Assembly: GCA_024645065.1 (NCBI GenBank)
Contig: JAHEGP010000049.1
Coordinates: 1-15,524, forward strand
Length of the DNA: 15,524 nt
Origin: Cellvibrionales bacterium
GTDB lineage: Bacteria > Pseudomonadota > Gammaproteobacteria > Pseudomonadales > JAHEGP01
Direction: 5' to 3'
Part shown: positions 6,498 to 15,300 of the stretch, piece after piece
Layout of the letters: each line of letters begins with the position of its first letter
Numbering within the stretch: position 1 is the stretch's first letter
The notes under the pieces: generated by a model
What the model saw: only the letters and a program-made list of their open reading frames with translations
Database searches by the model: none
What the model was told of the DNA's origin: nothing
Program-made: the position numbers and the translations under genes

Positions 6498-7108
6498 TGC
6501 CTAATATCAATTTACTGCCATGGCGGGAAGAGCGCCGAAAAGTACTTAAGCAAGAGTTCTTCGCTTTACTTGGAGCGGTTTCCCTTGCCGGTTTGTTGTG
6601 CGTCGGGCTTGCCTGGTTGTTGATGAATCTGTCGATTGATAACCAGCGCGATCGCAACGTATTCCTGCAAAAGCATATCTCTGATCTCGAACTGCAGGTC
6701 AAGGAGATCAAGGAGTTGAAATCACGCCGCGCTGAGTTACTTGAGCGGATGAAGATTATCCAGAACTTGCAGGGTAACCGCCCTGTAATTACCCGGGTAT
6801 TCAGCGAACTTGTGACGTCACTTCCTGAGGGTGTTTACTTCACGAACCTGGCATTGAAAGGCAAGCAGTTGAGTATTGAAGGTACTGCCGAGTCCAACAA
6901 CCGCGTTTCCAGCCTGATGCGAAAGCTGGATCAATCCGAGTGGTTTGAAGATCCCAACCTGACGCAGGTCAAGGCCAACCCCGGATATGGCGAGCAAGCG
7001 AGTGATTTTACGATGTCTGTGAAGCTGGTGCTGCCGGGTGCGGAGGAGGAACAGCTGAGCAAAAAGAAAGAGAAGCAATCTTCCAGAAGCAAAAAAAGAA
7101 GCAAGTAG
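6497..7108 (+). CDS. pilN: Type IV pilus inner-membrane protein PilN
   Basis: This 203-residue bitopic membrane protein pairs with PilO and carries the PilM-binding motif at its cytoplasmic N-terminus: residues 3-10 read NINLLPWR, the conserved signature. A single membrane span covers about 23-44. A predicted coiled coil (about 50-92) and a ferredoxin-like periplasmic core (about 100-180) follow. The tail after residue 185 is unusually basic, with repeated Lys, Ser and Arg. The start at 6497 overlaps the pilM stop by one base and has GAGGAG at 6482-6487; the in-frame upstream ATG at 6467 lies inside pilM and would bury the docking motif. Confidence 0.95.
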   Translation: MPNINLLPWREERRKVLKQEFFALLGAVSLAGLLCVGLAWLLMNLSIDNQRDRNVFLQKHISDLELQVKEIKELKSRRAELLERMKIIQNLQGNRPVITRVFSELVTSLPEGVYFTNLALKGKQLSIEGTAESNNRVSSLMRKLDQSEWFEDPNLTQVKANPGYGEQASDFTMSVKLVLPGAEEEQLSKKKEKQSSRSKKRSK

Positions 7109-7133
7109 CAGGGACAAACGGAGAACATAGGCA

Positions 7134-7751
7134 ATGGCAATAGCTGATACATTTCGGTCCCTGCGAGAGGTCGATTTCGATGACCTCAGCATGGACAACC
7201 TGGGAACCTGGCCGACCCCTATCAAGGTTCTGGTATGGCTGCTGGCTTTTGCAGCTATCCTGACCGCCGGGTACTTTATGGTGGTGAAATCCCAACAGGA
7301 GTTGCTCGCTCAGGAGCAGGCTAGAGAGGCTGATCTACGAAAGCTGTATGTACGTCGTGCCGAGGAGGCTGCAAACCTGGAGGCCTACCGCGTGCAGATG
7401 GCGGAAATTGAGAAAAACTTCGGGGTATTGCTGAGTCAATTGCCCGAGGATACCGAAGTACCGGGTTTGCTTGATGATATTTCCAATGTTGGGGTGACTA
7501 ACGGTCTGGCGCTTGATTTTATTGGCCTGAAGCCGGAGCAGCGAAAAGAGTTTTACGTTGAGCTGCCGATCACCATCGAAGCGACTGGCACGTATCACGA
7601 CTTCGGGGCATTTGTGAGTGGAGTATCTTCACTGCCTCGTATCGTCACACTGCACGATTTTAATATCCAGCGGGAAAAATCAAGGGGCAACCAGGCCGGC
7701 GAACTGAAAATGGAAGTCCTGGCCAAGACTTATCGCTACAAGGATGATTGA
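7134..7751 (+). CDS. pilO: Type IV pilus inner-membrane protein PilO
   Basis: At 205 residues this is of normal length. PilO forms heterodimers with PilN in the inner membrane and periplasm and links the PilM-PilN module to the PilP-PilQ channel. A cytoplasmic N-terminus of about 29 residues precedes one membrane span (about 30-50). A charged heptad-like coiled coil (about 52-97) and the periplasmic ferredoxin-like domain (about 105-200) follow. GGAG at 7120-7123 lies ten bases before the ATG. It follows pilN after 25 bases and shares its overall architecture, as expected for these related partners. Confidence 0.95.
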   Translation: MAIADTFRSLREVDFDDLSMDNLGTWPTPIKVLVWLLAFAAILTAGYFMVVKSQQELLAQEQAREADLRKLYVRRAEEAANLEAYRVQMAEIEKNFGVLLSQLPEDTEVPGLLDDISNVGVTNGLALDFIGLKPEQRKEFYVELPITIEATGTYHDFGAFVSGVSSLPRIVTLHDFNIQREKSRGNQAGELKMEVLAKTYRYKDD

Positions 7752-7775
7752 TCTGGGGCATGAGGAAATACGGGA

Positions 7776-8300
7776 ATGAATCGTAGAACACTGACAGTTA
7801 CACTTTTTCTGCCCCTGCTTTTATCGGGATGCATCGGAGATGATTATTCGGATATCAGGCAGTTCATGGAAGAGGTGAAGGCGCGACCCAAAAAGCAGAT
7901 AGAGCCTATACCGATCTATCCGCCCTACAAGTCTTACACCTATAGCGTTATGGCAAATCGCTCTCCATTTGCCAAACCAATGGCGATCAAGGAAATCTCG
8001 AGGTTGGTTGGGCCGGTTAGCAGTGTCAAGCCTAACGAGGACCGGGCTCGAGAATATCTGGAAACCTTTGCGGTTGAATCCTTGTCCCTGGTGGGGCATA
8101 TCCAGAAGGGCGGCGTGATGTACGCGCTGATCAACGACGGGCAGGATTCAGTGCACCCCGTCACAGTGGGAAATTACCTGGGGCGCAATCACGGCAAGAT
8201 CGTTGGTTTAACTGAAACCGAAATCAACTTGACCGAAATCGTTCCCGGCGGCGGAGATACCTGGGTGGAACGCCCCAGGACCATCTCTTTGCAAGAATAA
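7776..8300 (+). CDS. pilP: Type IV pilus lipoprotein PilP
   Basis: This 174-residue lipoprotein connects the PilN-PilO heterodimer to the N0 domain of the secretin PilQ. A short signal peptide ends in the lipobox LSGC (16-19), so Cys19 should be lipidated after signal peptidase II cleavage. A flexible proline-rich stretch (about 35-55) containing IEPIPIYPPY is typical of the PilN/O-binding region. It is followed by the conserved RSPF and a beta-sandwich domain (about 85-170) with a VGNYLG motif. GAGG at 7762-7765 lies ten bases before the ATG. It sits between pilO and pilQ with gaps of 24 and 23 bases, in the standard operon order. Confidence 0.95.
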   Translation: MNRRTLTVTLFLPLLLSGCIGDDYSDIRQFMEEVKARPKKQIEPIPIYPPYKSYTYSVMANRSPFAKPMAIKEISRLVGPVSSVKPNEDRAREYLETFAVESLSLVGHIQKGGVMYALINDGQDSVHPVTVGNYLGRNHGKIVGLTETEINLTEIVPGGGDTWVERPRTISLQE

Positions 8301-8323
8301 ATTAAACAGGTATTGAATCTACG

Positions 8324-10465
8324 ATGGATGTTGTGGCCATGAAAACCAGTGTAATGACAACAGTAACTCAACGATCTAAGATCATGTCGCGGAGTCTTTC
8401 GACACTGCTGATAATGGGTCTGTTACCGGTGCAACAGGCACTGGCAGCGGCCATCGACGGTATCGATTTTAACTCGTTACCTGGCGATAAGGTCGAAATC
8501 CGTCTCGATTTTGACGAGGCGCCGCCGTTGCCGAAATCCTACACCATCGACCAGCCGGCGCGGATCGCGCTGGACTTCCCTGGCGTTGAAAGCAATCTTG
8601 AACAAAAGAAGCATACTCTGGATTTCAGCAACGCCCAGAGCGTCATGGTATTGGAAGCGTCAGGCCGGACCCGGGTTATTGTCAATTTGGTCGAAATGAC
8701 CGGTTATGAAACCCGGGTTGAGGGAAACAGTCTTTATCTGGTGCTGGGTGACGAGGGCGCACGAGACTACCTCAAGCCAACCCGGGCAGATATCGACTCA
8801 CAATTTGTTGCTTCCAGTGCAAGTAAGCAAATTACTGCTATTGATTTCCAGCGTGGCGAAGAGGGCGAGGGCAAGCTGCTGCTGACTCTCTCTGATCCAG
8901 CGGTGGACGTCGATGTCAGCAAGCAGGGCCGAAATATCGCTGTGAACTTTTCAGGAGTAGACATACCGGAGAACCTGCAGCGCCGTTACGATGTGGTTGA
9001 CTTCGCCACTCCGGTCACCTCGATCAGCGCTGATGAGCGCGACGGCAGGGCCACTCTGTTGATTCAGCCGACGGGTGACTACGACTACCTCGCATACCAG
9101 ATGGATGAAACCTACGTTGTGAGTGTGCGGCCGCTGGCGGAAGAGGAAATCGAAGCACGCAAGAGCGAGTTCATGTACACCGGTGAAAAGCTGTCGCTTA
9201 ACTTCCAGGACATTGAAGTGCGCGCAGTACTGCAGCTGATTGCTGACTTTACCGAGCTCAATCTGGTCGCCAGTGATACCGTGAAAGGTAAGATAACACT
9301 GCGCCTGCAGAACGTTCCCTGGGACCAGGCGCTGGATCTGGTGTTAAAAACCAAGGGTCTGGACAAGCGCCAGGTAGGCAACGTGCTGATGGTCGCTCCG
9401 GCGGCAGAAATTGCAGCCCGCGAGCGCCAGGAGATTGAAACCAACAAGCAGCTCGAGGAGTTGTCTCCGCTGCAGACCGAATACATTCGTGTGCTCTACG
9501 CCAATGCCGCCGAATTGTTTGCCCTGTTTCAGTCAAGCGGCTCCGGCGAGGGCGCCGAGTCGACTGGCAGTATCCTGTCCTCCCGCGGCCAGGTTATTGT
9601 CGACGAGCGCACCAATTCACTGCTGGTTACTGAAACACCGCAAAAAATAGAGGAAGTGCGCCGGTTGCTGCGCCTTATCGATGTACCGGTGCGACAGGTA
9701 ATGATTGAGTCAAGGATCGTGGTTGCCAACTCTGACTTTGCCCAGGACCTGGGTATCAAGTGGGGTGGTGCGATAGCCAGTAATAATGAAGATCCTGCGT
9801 CCATTGCGTCCGGGTCCCTGACATCCAATGTCATCGCTCGAGAAACCGGAACCCTGGTGTTCCCCGAAGCATTGGTCGTCGACCTCGGAGTACAACAAGC
9901 CGGCGCTACTTCATTCGCGGTAGATTACGTCAGCGACAGGCTCAATCTTTCAGCCGAACTGTCGGCGCTTGAAAGTAACGGTGAAGGTGAGGTGGTGTCG
10001 CAGCCCAAGGTCATTACTGGCGACAAGCAGCAGGCCACTATCAAGTCTGGTCAGCAAGTACCCTACCTGGAGAGTTCTTCCAGCGGTCGAACCACGGTCA
10101 AGTTCAAGGACGCCGTGCTGAAACTGGATGTGACGCCAAATATTACTCCTGACGATCGCATTATCATGGATCTTGTCATCAACCAGGATGAAGTTGGTGG
10201 CTTTATTAACGGCGAATTCAACTCGCAAATCCCGATTATCGACACCACTGAGCTGGTAACCCAGGTGTTGGTGGACAACGGTGAAACCATTGTGCTGGGC
10301 GGGGTATTCCAGTTGCAGGATTTGACCTCGGTGACCAAAACTCCGTTCCTGGGAGACATTCCTTACCTCGGTCGCCTGTTCCGCCGCACGTCGCAGAGCA
10401 AGGAGAAAACTGAAACCTTGATCTTTATCACGCCGCGTATATTATCCGATAACCTACTGGACTAA
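8324..10465 (+). CDS. pilQ: Type IV pilus outer-membrane secretin PilQ
   Basis: PilQ forms the multimeric outer-membrane channel through which the pilus passes. This copy has 713 residues as called. After the signal peptide come two AMIN-type domains (about 45-140 and 165-270) that bind peptidoglycan, then an N0/STN-like domain (about 285-360), an N1 domain (about 380-455), and the secretin barrel (about 460-708). Conserved secretin elements include GEGEVVSQPKV (553-563) and the closing ETLIFITPRI segment (697-706). The start is uncertain: ATG codons at 8324, 8339 and 8384 are in frame. A normal signal peptide begins at residue 21 (8384), so either the n-region is long or translation starts later; no strong Shine-Dalgarno decides. 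The stop overlaps a four-codon micro-ORF leading to aroK. Confidence 0.96.
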   Translation: MDVVAMKTSVMTTVTQRSKIMSRSLSTLLIMGLLPVQQALAAAIDGIDFNSLPGDKVEIRLDFDEAPPLPKSYTIDQPARIALDFPGVESNLEQKKHTLDFSNAQSVMVLEASGRTRVIVNLVEMTGYETRVEGNSLYLVLGDEGARDYLKPTRADIDSQFVASSASKQITAIDFQRGEEGEGKLLLTLSDPAVDVDVSKQGRNIAVNFSGVDIPENLQRRYDVVDFATPVTSISADERDGRATLLIQPTGDYDYLAYQMDETYVVSVRPLAEEEIEARKSEFMYTGEKLSLNFQDIEVRAVLQLIADFTELNLVASDTVKGKITLRLQNVPWDQALDLVLKTKGLDKRQVGNVLMVAPAAEIAARERQEIETNKQLEELSPLQTEYIRVLYANAAELFALFQSSGSGEGAESTGSILSSRGQVIVDERTNSLLVTETPQKIEEVRRLLRLIDVPVRQVMIESRIVVANSDFAQDLGIKWGGAIASNNEDPASIASGSLTSNVIARETGTLVFPEALVVDLGVQQAGATSFAVDYVSDRLNLSAELSALESNGEGEVVSQPKVITGDKQQATIKSGQQVPYLESSSSGRTTVKFKDAVLKLDVTPNITPDDRIIMDLVINQDEVGGFINGEFNSQIPIIDTTELVTQVLVDNGETIVLGGVFQLQDLTSVTKTPFLGDIPYLGRLFRRTSQSKEKTETLIFITPRILSDNLLD

Positions 10466-10479
10466 TGTGCGATGACTGA
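10465..10479 (+). other. Four-codon micro-ORF bridging pilQ and aroK
   Basis: The pilQ stop TAA (10463-10465) shares its last A with an ATG at 10465. That ATG opens a frame of four codons (M-C-D-D) ending in TGA at 10477-10479, and the last A of this TGA is the first base of the aroK ATG. The chain TAATG then TGATG, with no recognisable Shine-Dalgarno before aroK, would allow ribosomes finishing pilQ to reinitiate twice and reach aroK. This is inferred from layout only. Confidence 0.4.
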
Positions 10480-11006
10480 TGTCAAATCAGGATAATGTGA
10501 TTCTCATAGGCCCCATGGGGGCAGGTAAATCTACCATCGGCCGCCTTTTGGCGGCCGAGTTGCGTCTACCGTTTGTCGATTCCGATGAAGAGATTGAAAG
10601 GCGATGCGGTGCAGACATCGGATGGATCTTCGATATGGAGGGCGAGCAAGGCTTCCGTGATCGCGAAACCGCCATGCTGCAAGAATTGGTGTTGCACCAC
10701 GGTATGGTCCTCGCCACCGGCGGGGGTACCGTGGAGCGTGCGGAAAACCGCCGCTTGCTGGCAGATCACGGATTCGTGGTTTATCTGCATACCTCGATTG
10801 CCCGTCAACGCGAGCGCACCGCGCGTGACCGCAAGCGACCCTTGCTGCAAAATGGTGATCCGGCCGTGGTATTGAAGGAGTTAATGCACCGACGGGATCC
10901 TCTGTACCGCGAAACCGCCGATCTGGTGGTTTCTACCGATGCCCGTAATGCCCGTTCGCTGGTGCAAGATCTGGCGTCTAGAATACGTGCCGAAAGCCCC
11001 CGCTGA
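10479..11006 (+). CDS. aroK: Shikimate kinase I
   Basis: This cytoplasmic enzyme transfers phosphate from ATP to shikimate, giving shikimate-3-phosphate, the fifth step towards chorismate and the aromatic amino acids. At 175 residues it matches the family. The Walker A loop GPMGAGKS lies at 11-18. DSD (34-36) and the arginine of GFRDRE (about 59) fit the shikimate-binding site. GGG at about 82-84 is the conserved glycine motif, RPLLQ is in the lid, and RDPLYRE carries the adenine/shikimate-contacting arginines. The start at 10479 is the only sensible one, since two nearby ATGs hit early stops. No Shine-Dalgarno is visible, so translation probably depends on coupling to pilQ 13 bases upstream. 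Confidence 0.96.
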   Translation: MSNQDNVILIGPMGAGKSTIGRLLAAELRLPFVDSDEEIERRCGADIGWIFDMEGEQGFRDRETAMLQELVLHHGMVLATGGGTVERAENRRLLADHGFVVYLHTSIARQRERTARDRKRPLLQNGDPAVVLKELMHRRDPLYRETADLVVSTDARNARSLVQDLASRIRAESPR

Positions 11007-11028
11007 ATTCCCGGACCTCCGTGATGGT

Positions 11029-11048
11029 ATTGCCGCCTGAGCGGCGGT
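11029..11048 (+). promoter_or_regulatory. GC-rich hairpin between aroK and aroB
   Basis: GCCGC (11032-11036) and GCGGC (11041-11045) pair around a CTGA loop, extended by two G-T pairs and one A-T to eight pairs. Only TTAT follows, so termination would be weak; it may be a processing, pausing or mRNA-stability element in the 101-base spacer. A TATACT at 11049-11054 resembles a -10 but has no suitable -35. Confidence 0.35.
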
Positions 11049-11107
11049 TATACTGGCCCGGGCATGATCGACGCATCAGGCTCCACCACCCATTCGAGGA
11101 CTCCGGA

Positions 11108-12199
11108 ATGTTTAAGCAGCTCACAGTGGAGCTCGGCGAGCGCAGCTACCCGATTTACATCGGTCACGGCTTATTGCAGACTCCCGACTTGCTGACCGAC
11201 CACATTCGCGGCAAGCAAGTTCTGGTGGTAAGCAATGAAACGGTAGCACCACTGTACCTTGAGCCAGTCATTGAGGCGTGCAGCAAGCTGCAGGTAAACA
11301 CTTGTATATTGCCCGACGGTGAGCAATACAAGAATCTGGAAGTGCTGAACCGCATATTCGATACTTTGCTGGCGCGGCGTCACAACCGAACCACGACTTT
11401 GTTGGCCCTTGGCGGTGGTGTGGTCGGCGATATGACTGGGTTTGCCGCGGCTTGTTACCAGCGGGGCGTAGATTTTATCCAGTTGCCGACCACTCTTTTG
11501 GCTCAGGTCGATTCGTCCGTGGGCGGCAAAACCGCTGTTAACCATGCTGCAGGGAAAAACATGATAGGGGCTTTTTACCAGCCTCGGGCGGTGATAGCGG
11601 ATATCGCCACGTTGTCCACCCTGCCGCCCAGGGAATACTCCGCCGGACTTGCTGAAGTTTTGAAATACGGGCTGATTGCGGATCGCGAGTTTTTTGACTG
11701 GATTGAATCCAACAGCGCTGCACTGTTGGAGCGAGACAGCGAAGCTATGGTAAAGGCCATTTACCGGTCCTGCGAGAACAAGGCCAGAGTTGTGGCGCGC
11801 GATGAGCGCGAGGACGGGGTCCGTGCGACTCTCAACCTGGGTCATACCTTCGGTCATGCTATCGAGACGTTTCAGGGGTATGGCGATTGGCTTCACGGTG
11901 AGGCCGTAGCAGCAGGTATGGTCATCGCAGCGGAGTTATCTGCGCAGCTGCACTGGATCGACCGCGAGAGTGTGGCACGCATTGTGCATGTTATTTCGTC
12001 GATGGGTCTGCCCGTTGCTCCACCCGCCGCTATGACGGCCGCACAGTTCCTGGAGTTGATGGCGGTAGACAAAAAGGTGCTCGATGGCAGCTTGCGCCTG
12101 GTGGCTCTGCAAGCCCTCGGTAAGGCCTGCGTCACCACAGAGCCCAGCGCAGACCTTATCGCCAGTGCAATTGAGGCAAGCCGCAGCTATCCCGGCTGA
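11108..12199 (+). CDS. aroB: 3-dehydroquinate synthase
   Basis: This metal- and NAD-dependent cytoplasmic enzyme converts DAHP to 3-dehydroquinate, the second shikimate-pathway step. From the ATG at 11108 it has 363 residues, the family length. GGGVVGD (102-108) is the NAD-binding glycine loop. PTTLLAQVDSSVGGKTAVN (127-145) is the highly conserved substrate-site block. E183, H246 (in LGHTFGH) and H263 (in WLHGEA) are the zinc ligands, so it should be active. The start is chosen over the in-frame ATG at 11021 because MFKQLTVELG is the family beginning and GAGGA at 11096-11100 lies seven bases upstream. It follows aroK, the standard pairing, but with its own ribosome-binding site. Confidence 0.96.
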   Translation: MFKQLTVELGERSYPIYIGHGLLQTPDLLTDHIRGKQVLVVSNETVAPLYLEPVIEACSKLQVNTCILPDGEQYKNLEVLNRIFDTLLARRHNRTTTLLALGGGVVGDMTGFAAACYQRGVDFIQLPTTLLAQVDSSVGGKTAVNHAAGKNMIGAFYQPRAVIADIATLSTLPPREYSAGLAEVLKYGLIADREFFDWIESNSAALLERDSEAMVKAIYRSCENKARVVARDEREDGVRATLNLGHTFGHAIETFQGYGDWLHGEAVAAGMVIAAELSAQLHWIDRESVARIVHVISSMGLPVAPPAAMTAAQFLELMAVDKKVLDGSLRLVALQALGKACVTTEPSADLIASAIEASRSYPG

Positions 12200-12216
12200 G
12201 ACGATTCAGCCGAAAA

Positions 12217-12230
12217 GCTTGCTTGCAAGC
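12217..12230 (+). repeat. Small inverted repeat GCTTG-CTTG-CAAGC after aroB
   Basis: GCTTG (12217-12221) and CAAGC (12226-12230) pair around a CTTG loop, 18 bases after the aroB stop and just before the candidate gltB -35. The following GTATTTG is only partly T-rich, so termination would be weak. As DNA the palindrome could also be an operator for the adjacent promoter. Confidence 0.3.
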
Positions 12231-12234
12231 GTAT

Positions 12235-12263
12235 TTGTGCCGGTAGCGCCCTGAGTGTAAAAT
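12235..12263 (+). promoter_or_regulatory. Candidate gltB promoter
   Basis: TTGTGC (12235-12240) and TAAAAT (12258-12263, five of six to the -10 consensus) are separated by exactly 17 bases. The start would be near 12270, giving a gltB leader of roughly 77 bases that contains the terminator-like hairpin at 12284-12312. Confidence 0.5.
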
Positions 12264-12283
12264 GGCGATCCCTTTTTGCTGGC

Positions 12284-12312
12284 ACAGCTTCCGCGGTCAG
12301 CTGTTTTTCTTT
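12284..12312 (+). terminator. Intrinsic terminator-like hairpin in the aroB-gltB spacer
   Basis: ACAGCT (12284-12289) and AGCTGT (12299-12304) form a six-pair stem around a nine-base loop, followed by a T-rich stretch TTTTTCTTT (12304-12312). It would end transcripts coming from aroB. Because it lies downstream of the candidate gltB promoter it could also attenuate gltB. A small alternative pairing, GCTG (12278-12281) with CAGC (12285-12288), would occupy the 5' arm and oppose it. Confidence 0.5.
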
Positions 12313-12346
12313 AATCCCTTGATTGTAAAGCGATTTGTGAGTATTC

Positions 12347-15300
12347 ATGAGGAAAGGACTATATAGCCCCGGTGACTTTAAAGATAACTGCGGGTTTGGC
12401 CTGATAGCCCATATCGAAGGCGTTGCAAGCCACCAATTGTTGGCAACGTCGATCGAATCTCTTACCTGCATGACACATCGCGGGGGAATTGCTGCGGACG
12501 GAAAAACCGGCGACGGGTGTGGCCTGTTGCTGCAAAAACCCGACAGTTTCCTGCGGCAGGTCGCTGGGGAAGCGTTCACCACGCCGCTGGCTGACAAGTA
12601 TGCGGTTGGCCAGGTATTCCTGAGTCCAGACCCCGTAAAAAGCGGCGAGCAGAAGCGTCAGCTCGAGATGGCACTGAAGGCACAGGGTCTGACCGTTCCC
12701 GGTTGGCGTCTTGTGCCGACGGATCCAGGGGTGCTTGGTCCCATTGCGCTGGAGTCAATGCCCCGAATCGAGCAGGTTTTTGTCCAGGCTGAGCGAGAGT
12801 TTTCCGAGCAGGAATTTGAGGTGGCGCTTTTCGTCGCTCGTCGCAAGTCCGAGTTGGCAGTCGGTGAGGACGAGCACTTTTATATCAGCAGCCTCTCCTG
12901 TGCGGTGCTCAGTTACAAGGGGCTGATGATGCCCGCTGACCTGACGCTGTTCTATCCGGATCTGGCGGACCAGCGGATGGAGACAGCCATCTGTGTGTTT
13001 CACCAGCGTTTTTCGACCAATACTTTGCCGCGCTGGCCCCTGGCCCAGCCTTTTCGTTATCTGGCTCACAATGGTGAGATCAATACGATAACCGGCAATC
13101 GAAACTGGGCGGAAGCTCGCACCAGCAAATTCAAGACCAGCCTGTTGCCCGACATTGAAGCGCTGTCGCCGCTTGTCAATCGAACCGGTTCCGACTCATC
13201 CAGCCTGGACAACATGCTGGAAGTGTTATTGACCGGCGGCATGAATATCAACCGAGCGATCAGTACTCTGGTGCCACCTGCCTGGCAAAATGTTGAAGAT
13301 CTCGATCCCGATGAGAGGGCATTTTTCGAGTACTCCTCCATGCATATGGAGCCCTGGGATGGTCCGGCCGGTATGGTAATGACCGATGGACGCTATGCCA
13401 TTTGCATGCTCGACCGCAATGGCCTTCGGCCAGCCCGCTATGTAGTGACCAAGAACGGTTTTATTACTCTCGCATCCGAAGTCGGCACCTATGCCTATCG
13501 GCCAGAGGACGTGTTAGAGAAGGGGCGTGTCGGGCCCGGTCAGATATTATCGGTAGATACACGAACCGGATCTATCCGGCACACCCAGGACGTGCGGGAT
13601 GAACTCAAGTGTGCCAACCCCTACACCCTGTGGCTAAAACAGGAAACGATCCGGATCGAGTCGACCTTGCAGGGCGAAGTTGAACCCGAGCAATTGGCGC
13701 CGGAAGAATTGCTGCCCTACCAGAAAATGTACAACGTCACTTTCGAGGAGCGCGATCAGGTGCTGCGGCCGCTTACTGAAACGGGGCAGGAAGCAGTTGG
13801 CTCTATGGGTGATGATACCCCGATGGCAGTTCTGTCGGAGAAACAGCGCTCGATATTCGACTATTTTCGGCAACAGTTTGCGCAGGTCACCAATCCGCCC
13901 ATCGATCCTTTGCGTGAATCCATCGTGATGTCGCTGGAGACCTGCCTTGGCGTCGAGCAAAACATTTTCGAGGACTCTCCGGAGCATGCGCGGAGGATAA
14001 TCCTGAATTCCCCGGTTTTGTCGCCGGGCAAGTTCGAGCAACTGCTGAAATTCGAGCATCCGGATTTTCAGAAAGCATTTATAAGTCTGCTTTATGACCC
14101 CCTGGCGTCGAATCTGGAGCAGGCCCTGCTGGCAATTGCTGACGAGGCGGAGCAGGTGGCCCGTTCGGGCAAGGCTCTGCTGATGCTGTCAGACAGAGGC
14201 TTGAAGCCAGGATTGCTGCCGGTCTCCAGTTTGCTGGCCACCGGCGCAGTGCACCACCGGTTGATCGAGCGAGGACTGCGTTGTGAAGCCAATCTGGTGA
14301 TCGAGACCGGAGCGGCCAGGGACTCACATCAGATCGCTGCTTTGATCGGCTTTGGTGCCACCGCGGTCTACCCCTATCTCAGTTTCAATATCATCAGTGA
14401 TATGTTGCGCAGTGGCGAGTTGACGGGTGACGAGGTCAATGCCCACACCCGCTATCGCAAGGGCATTAACAAGGGCCTGATGAAAATCCTCTCTAAAATG
14501 GGGATCTCAACCATTGCGTCCTACCGAGGGGCCCAGTTGTTCGAGGCTGTCGGCTTGTCAGACGAAGTGGTGCAGCTGTGTTTTCCAGGCGTCGCCAGTC
14601 GAATTCAGGGAGCACGTTTCAGTGACCTCGAGCAAGATCAGGTAGAACTTGGCAAGCTGGCCTGGACCAAGCGCAAGCCCCTGGTCCAGGGTGGCATTCT
14701 CAAGTACGTGCACGGGGGCGAGTATCACGCGTTCAACCCTGACGTGGTCATGACCCTGCAGGCAGCGGTGCAAACCGGCGACTACGGCAAATACAAGGTT
14801 TACGCAGATCTGGTCAATCATCGCGCCCCTGCCAGTCTCCGCGACCTTTTCAAGCTGGTGCCGGACCGAGCGGCAATTTCGCTGGATGAGGTAGAGTCGA
14901 TAGAGGCGATAACCCGGCGCTTCGACTCGGCTGGTATGTCGCTCGGTGCCCTGTCACCAGAGGCGCATGAAGCGTTGGCAGCGGCGATGAATCGACTCGG
15001 CGCGAGGTCAAATTCCGGTGAGGGGGGCGAGGATCCGGCTCGGTTTGGTACCGAGCGGATATCCAAGATAAAACAGATCGCCTCTGGCAGGTTTGGGGTT
15101 ACCCCCCATTATCTCGTCAATGCCGAAGTTTTGCAGATTAAGGTTGCCCAGGGCGCCAAGCCAGGTGAGGGTGGACAGTTGCCCGGCGGCAAGGTTAACC
15201 AGCTCATTGCGCGACTTCGCTATTCGGTGCCGGGCGTAACCCTGATTTCCCCGCCACCCCACCACGATATTTATTCCATTGAGGATCTGGCGCAGCTTAT

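Noticed and set aside
11171..11896. 241-residue minus-strand open frame inside aroB
   Set aside because: It lies entirely opposite a well-supported enzyme gene, has no recognisable motifs, and its length is explained by the codon bias of the sense gene.
13634..14059. 141-residue minus-strand frame inside gltB
   Set aside because: It is antisense to a continuous gltB reading frame with strong family similarity.
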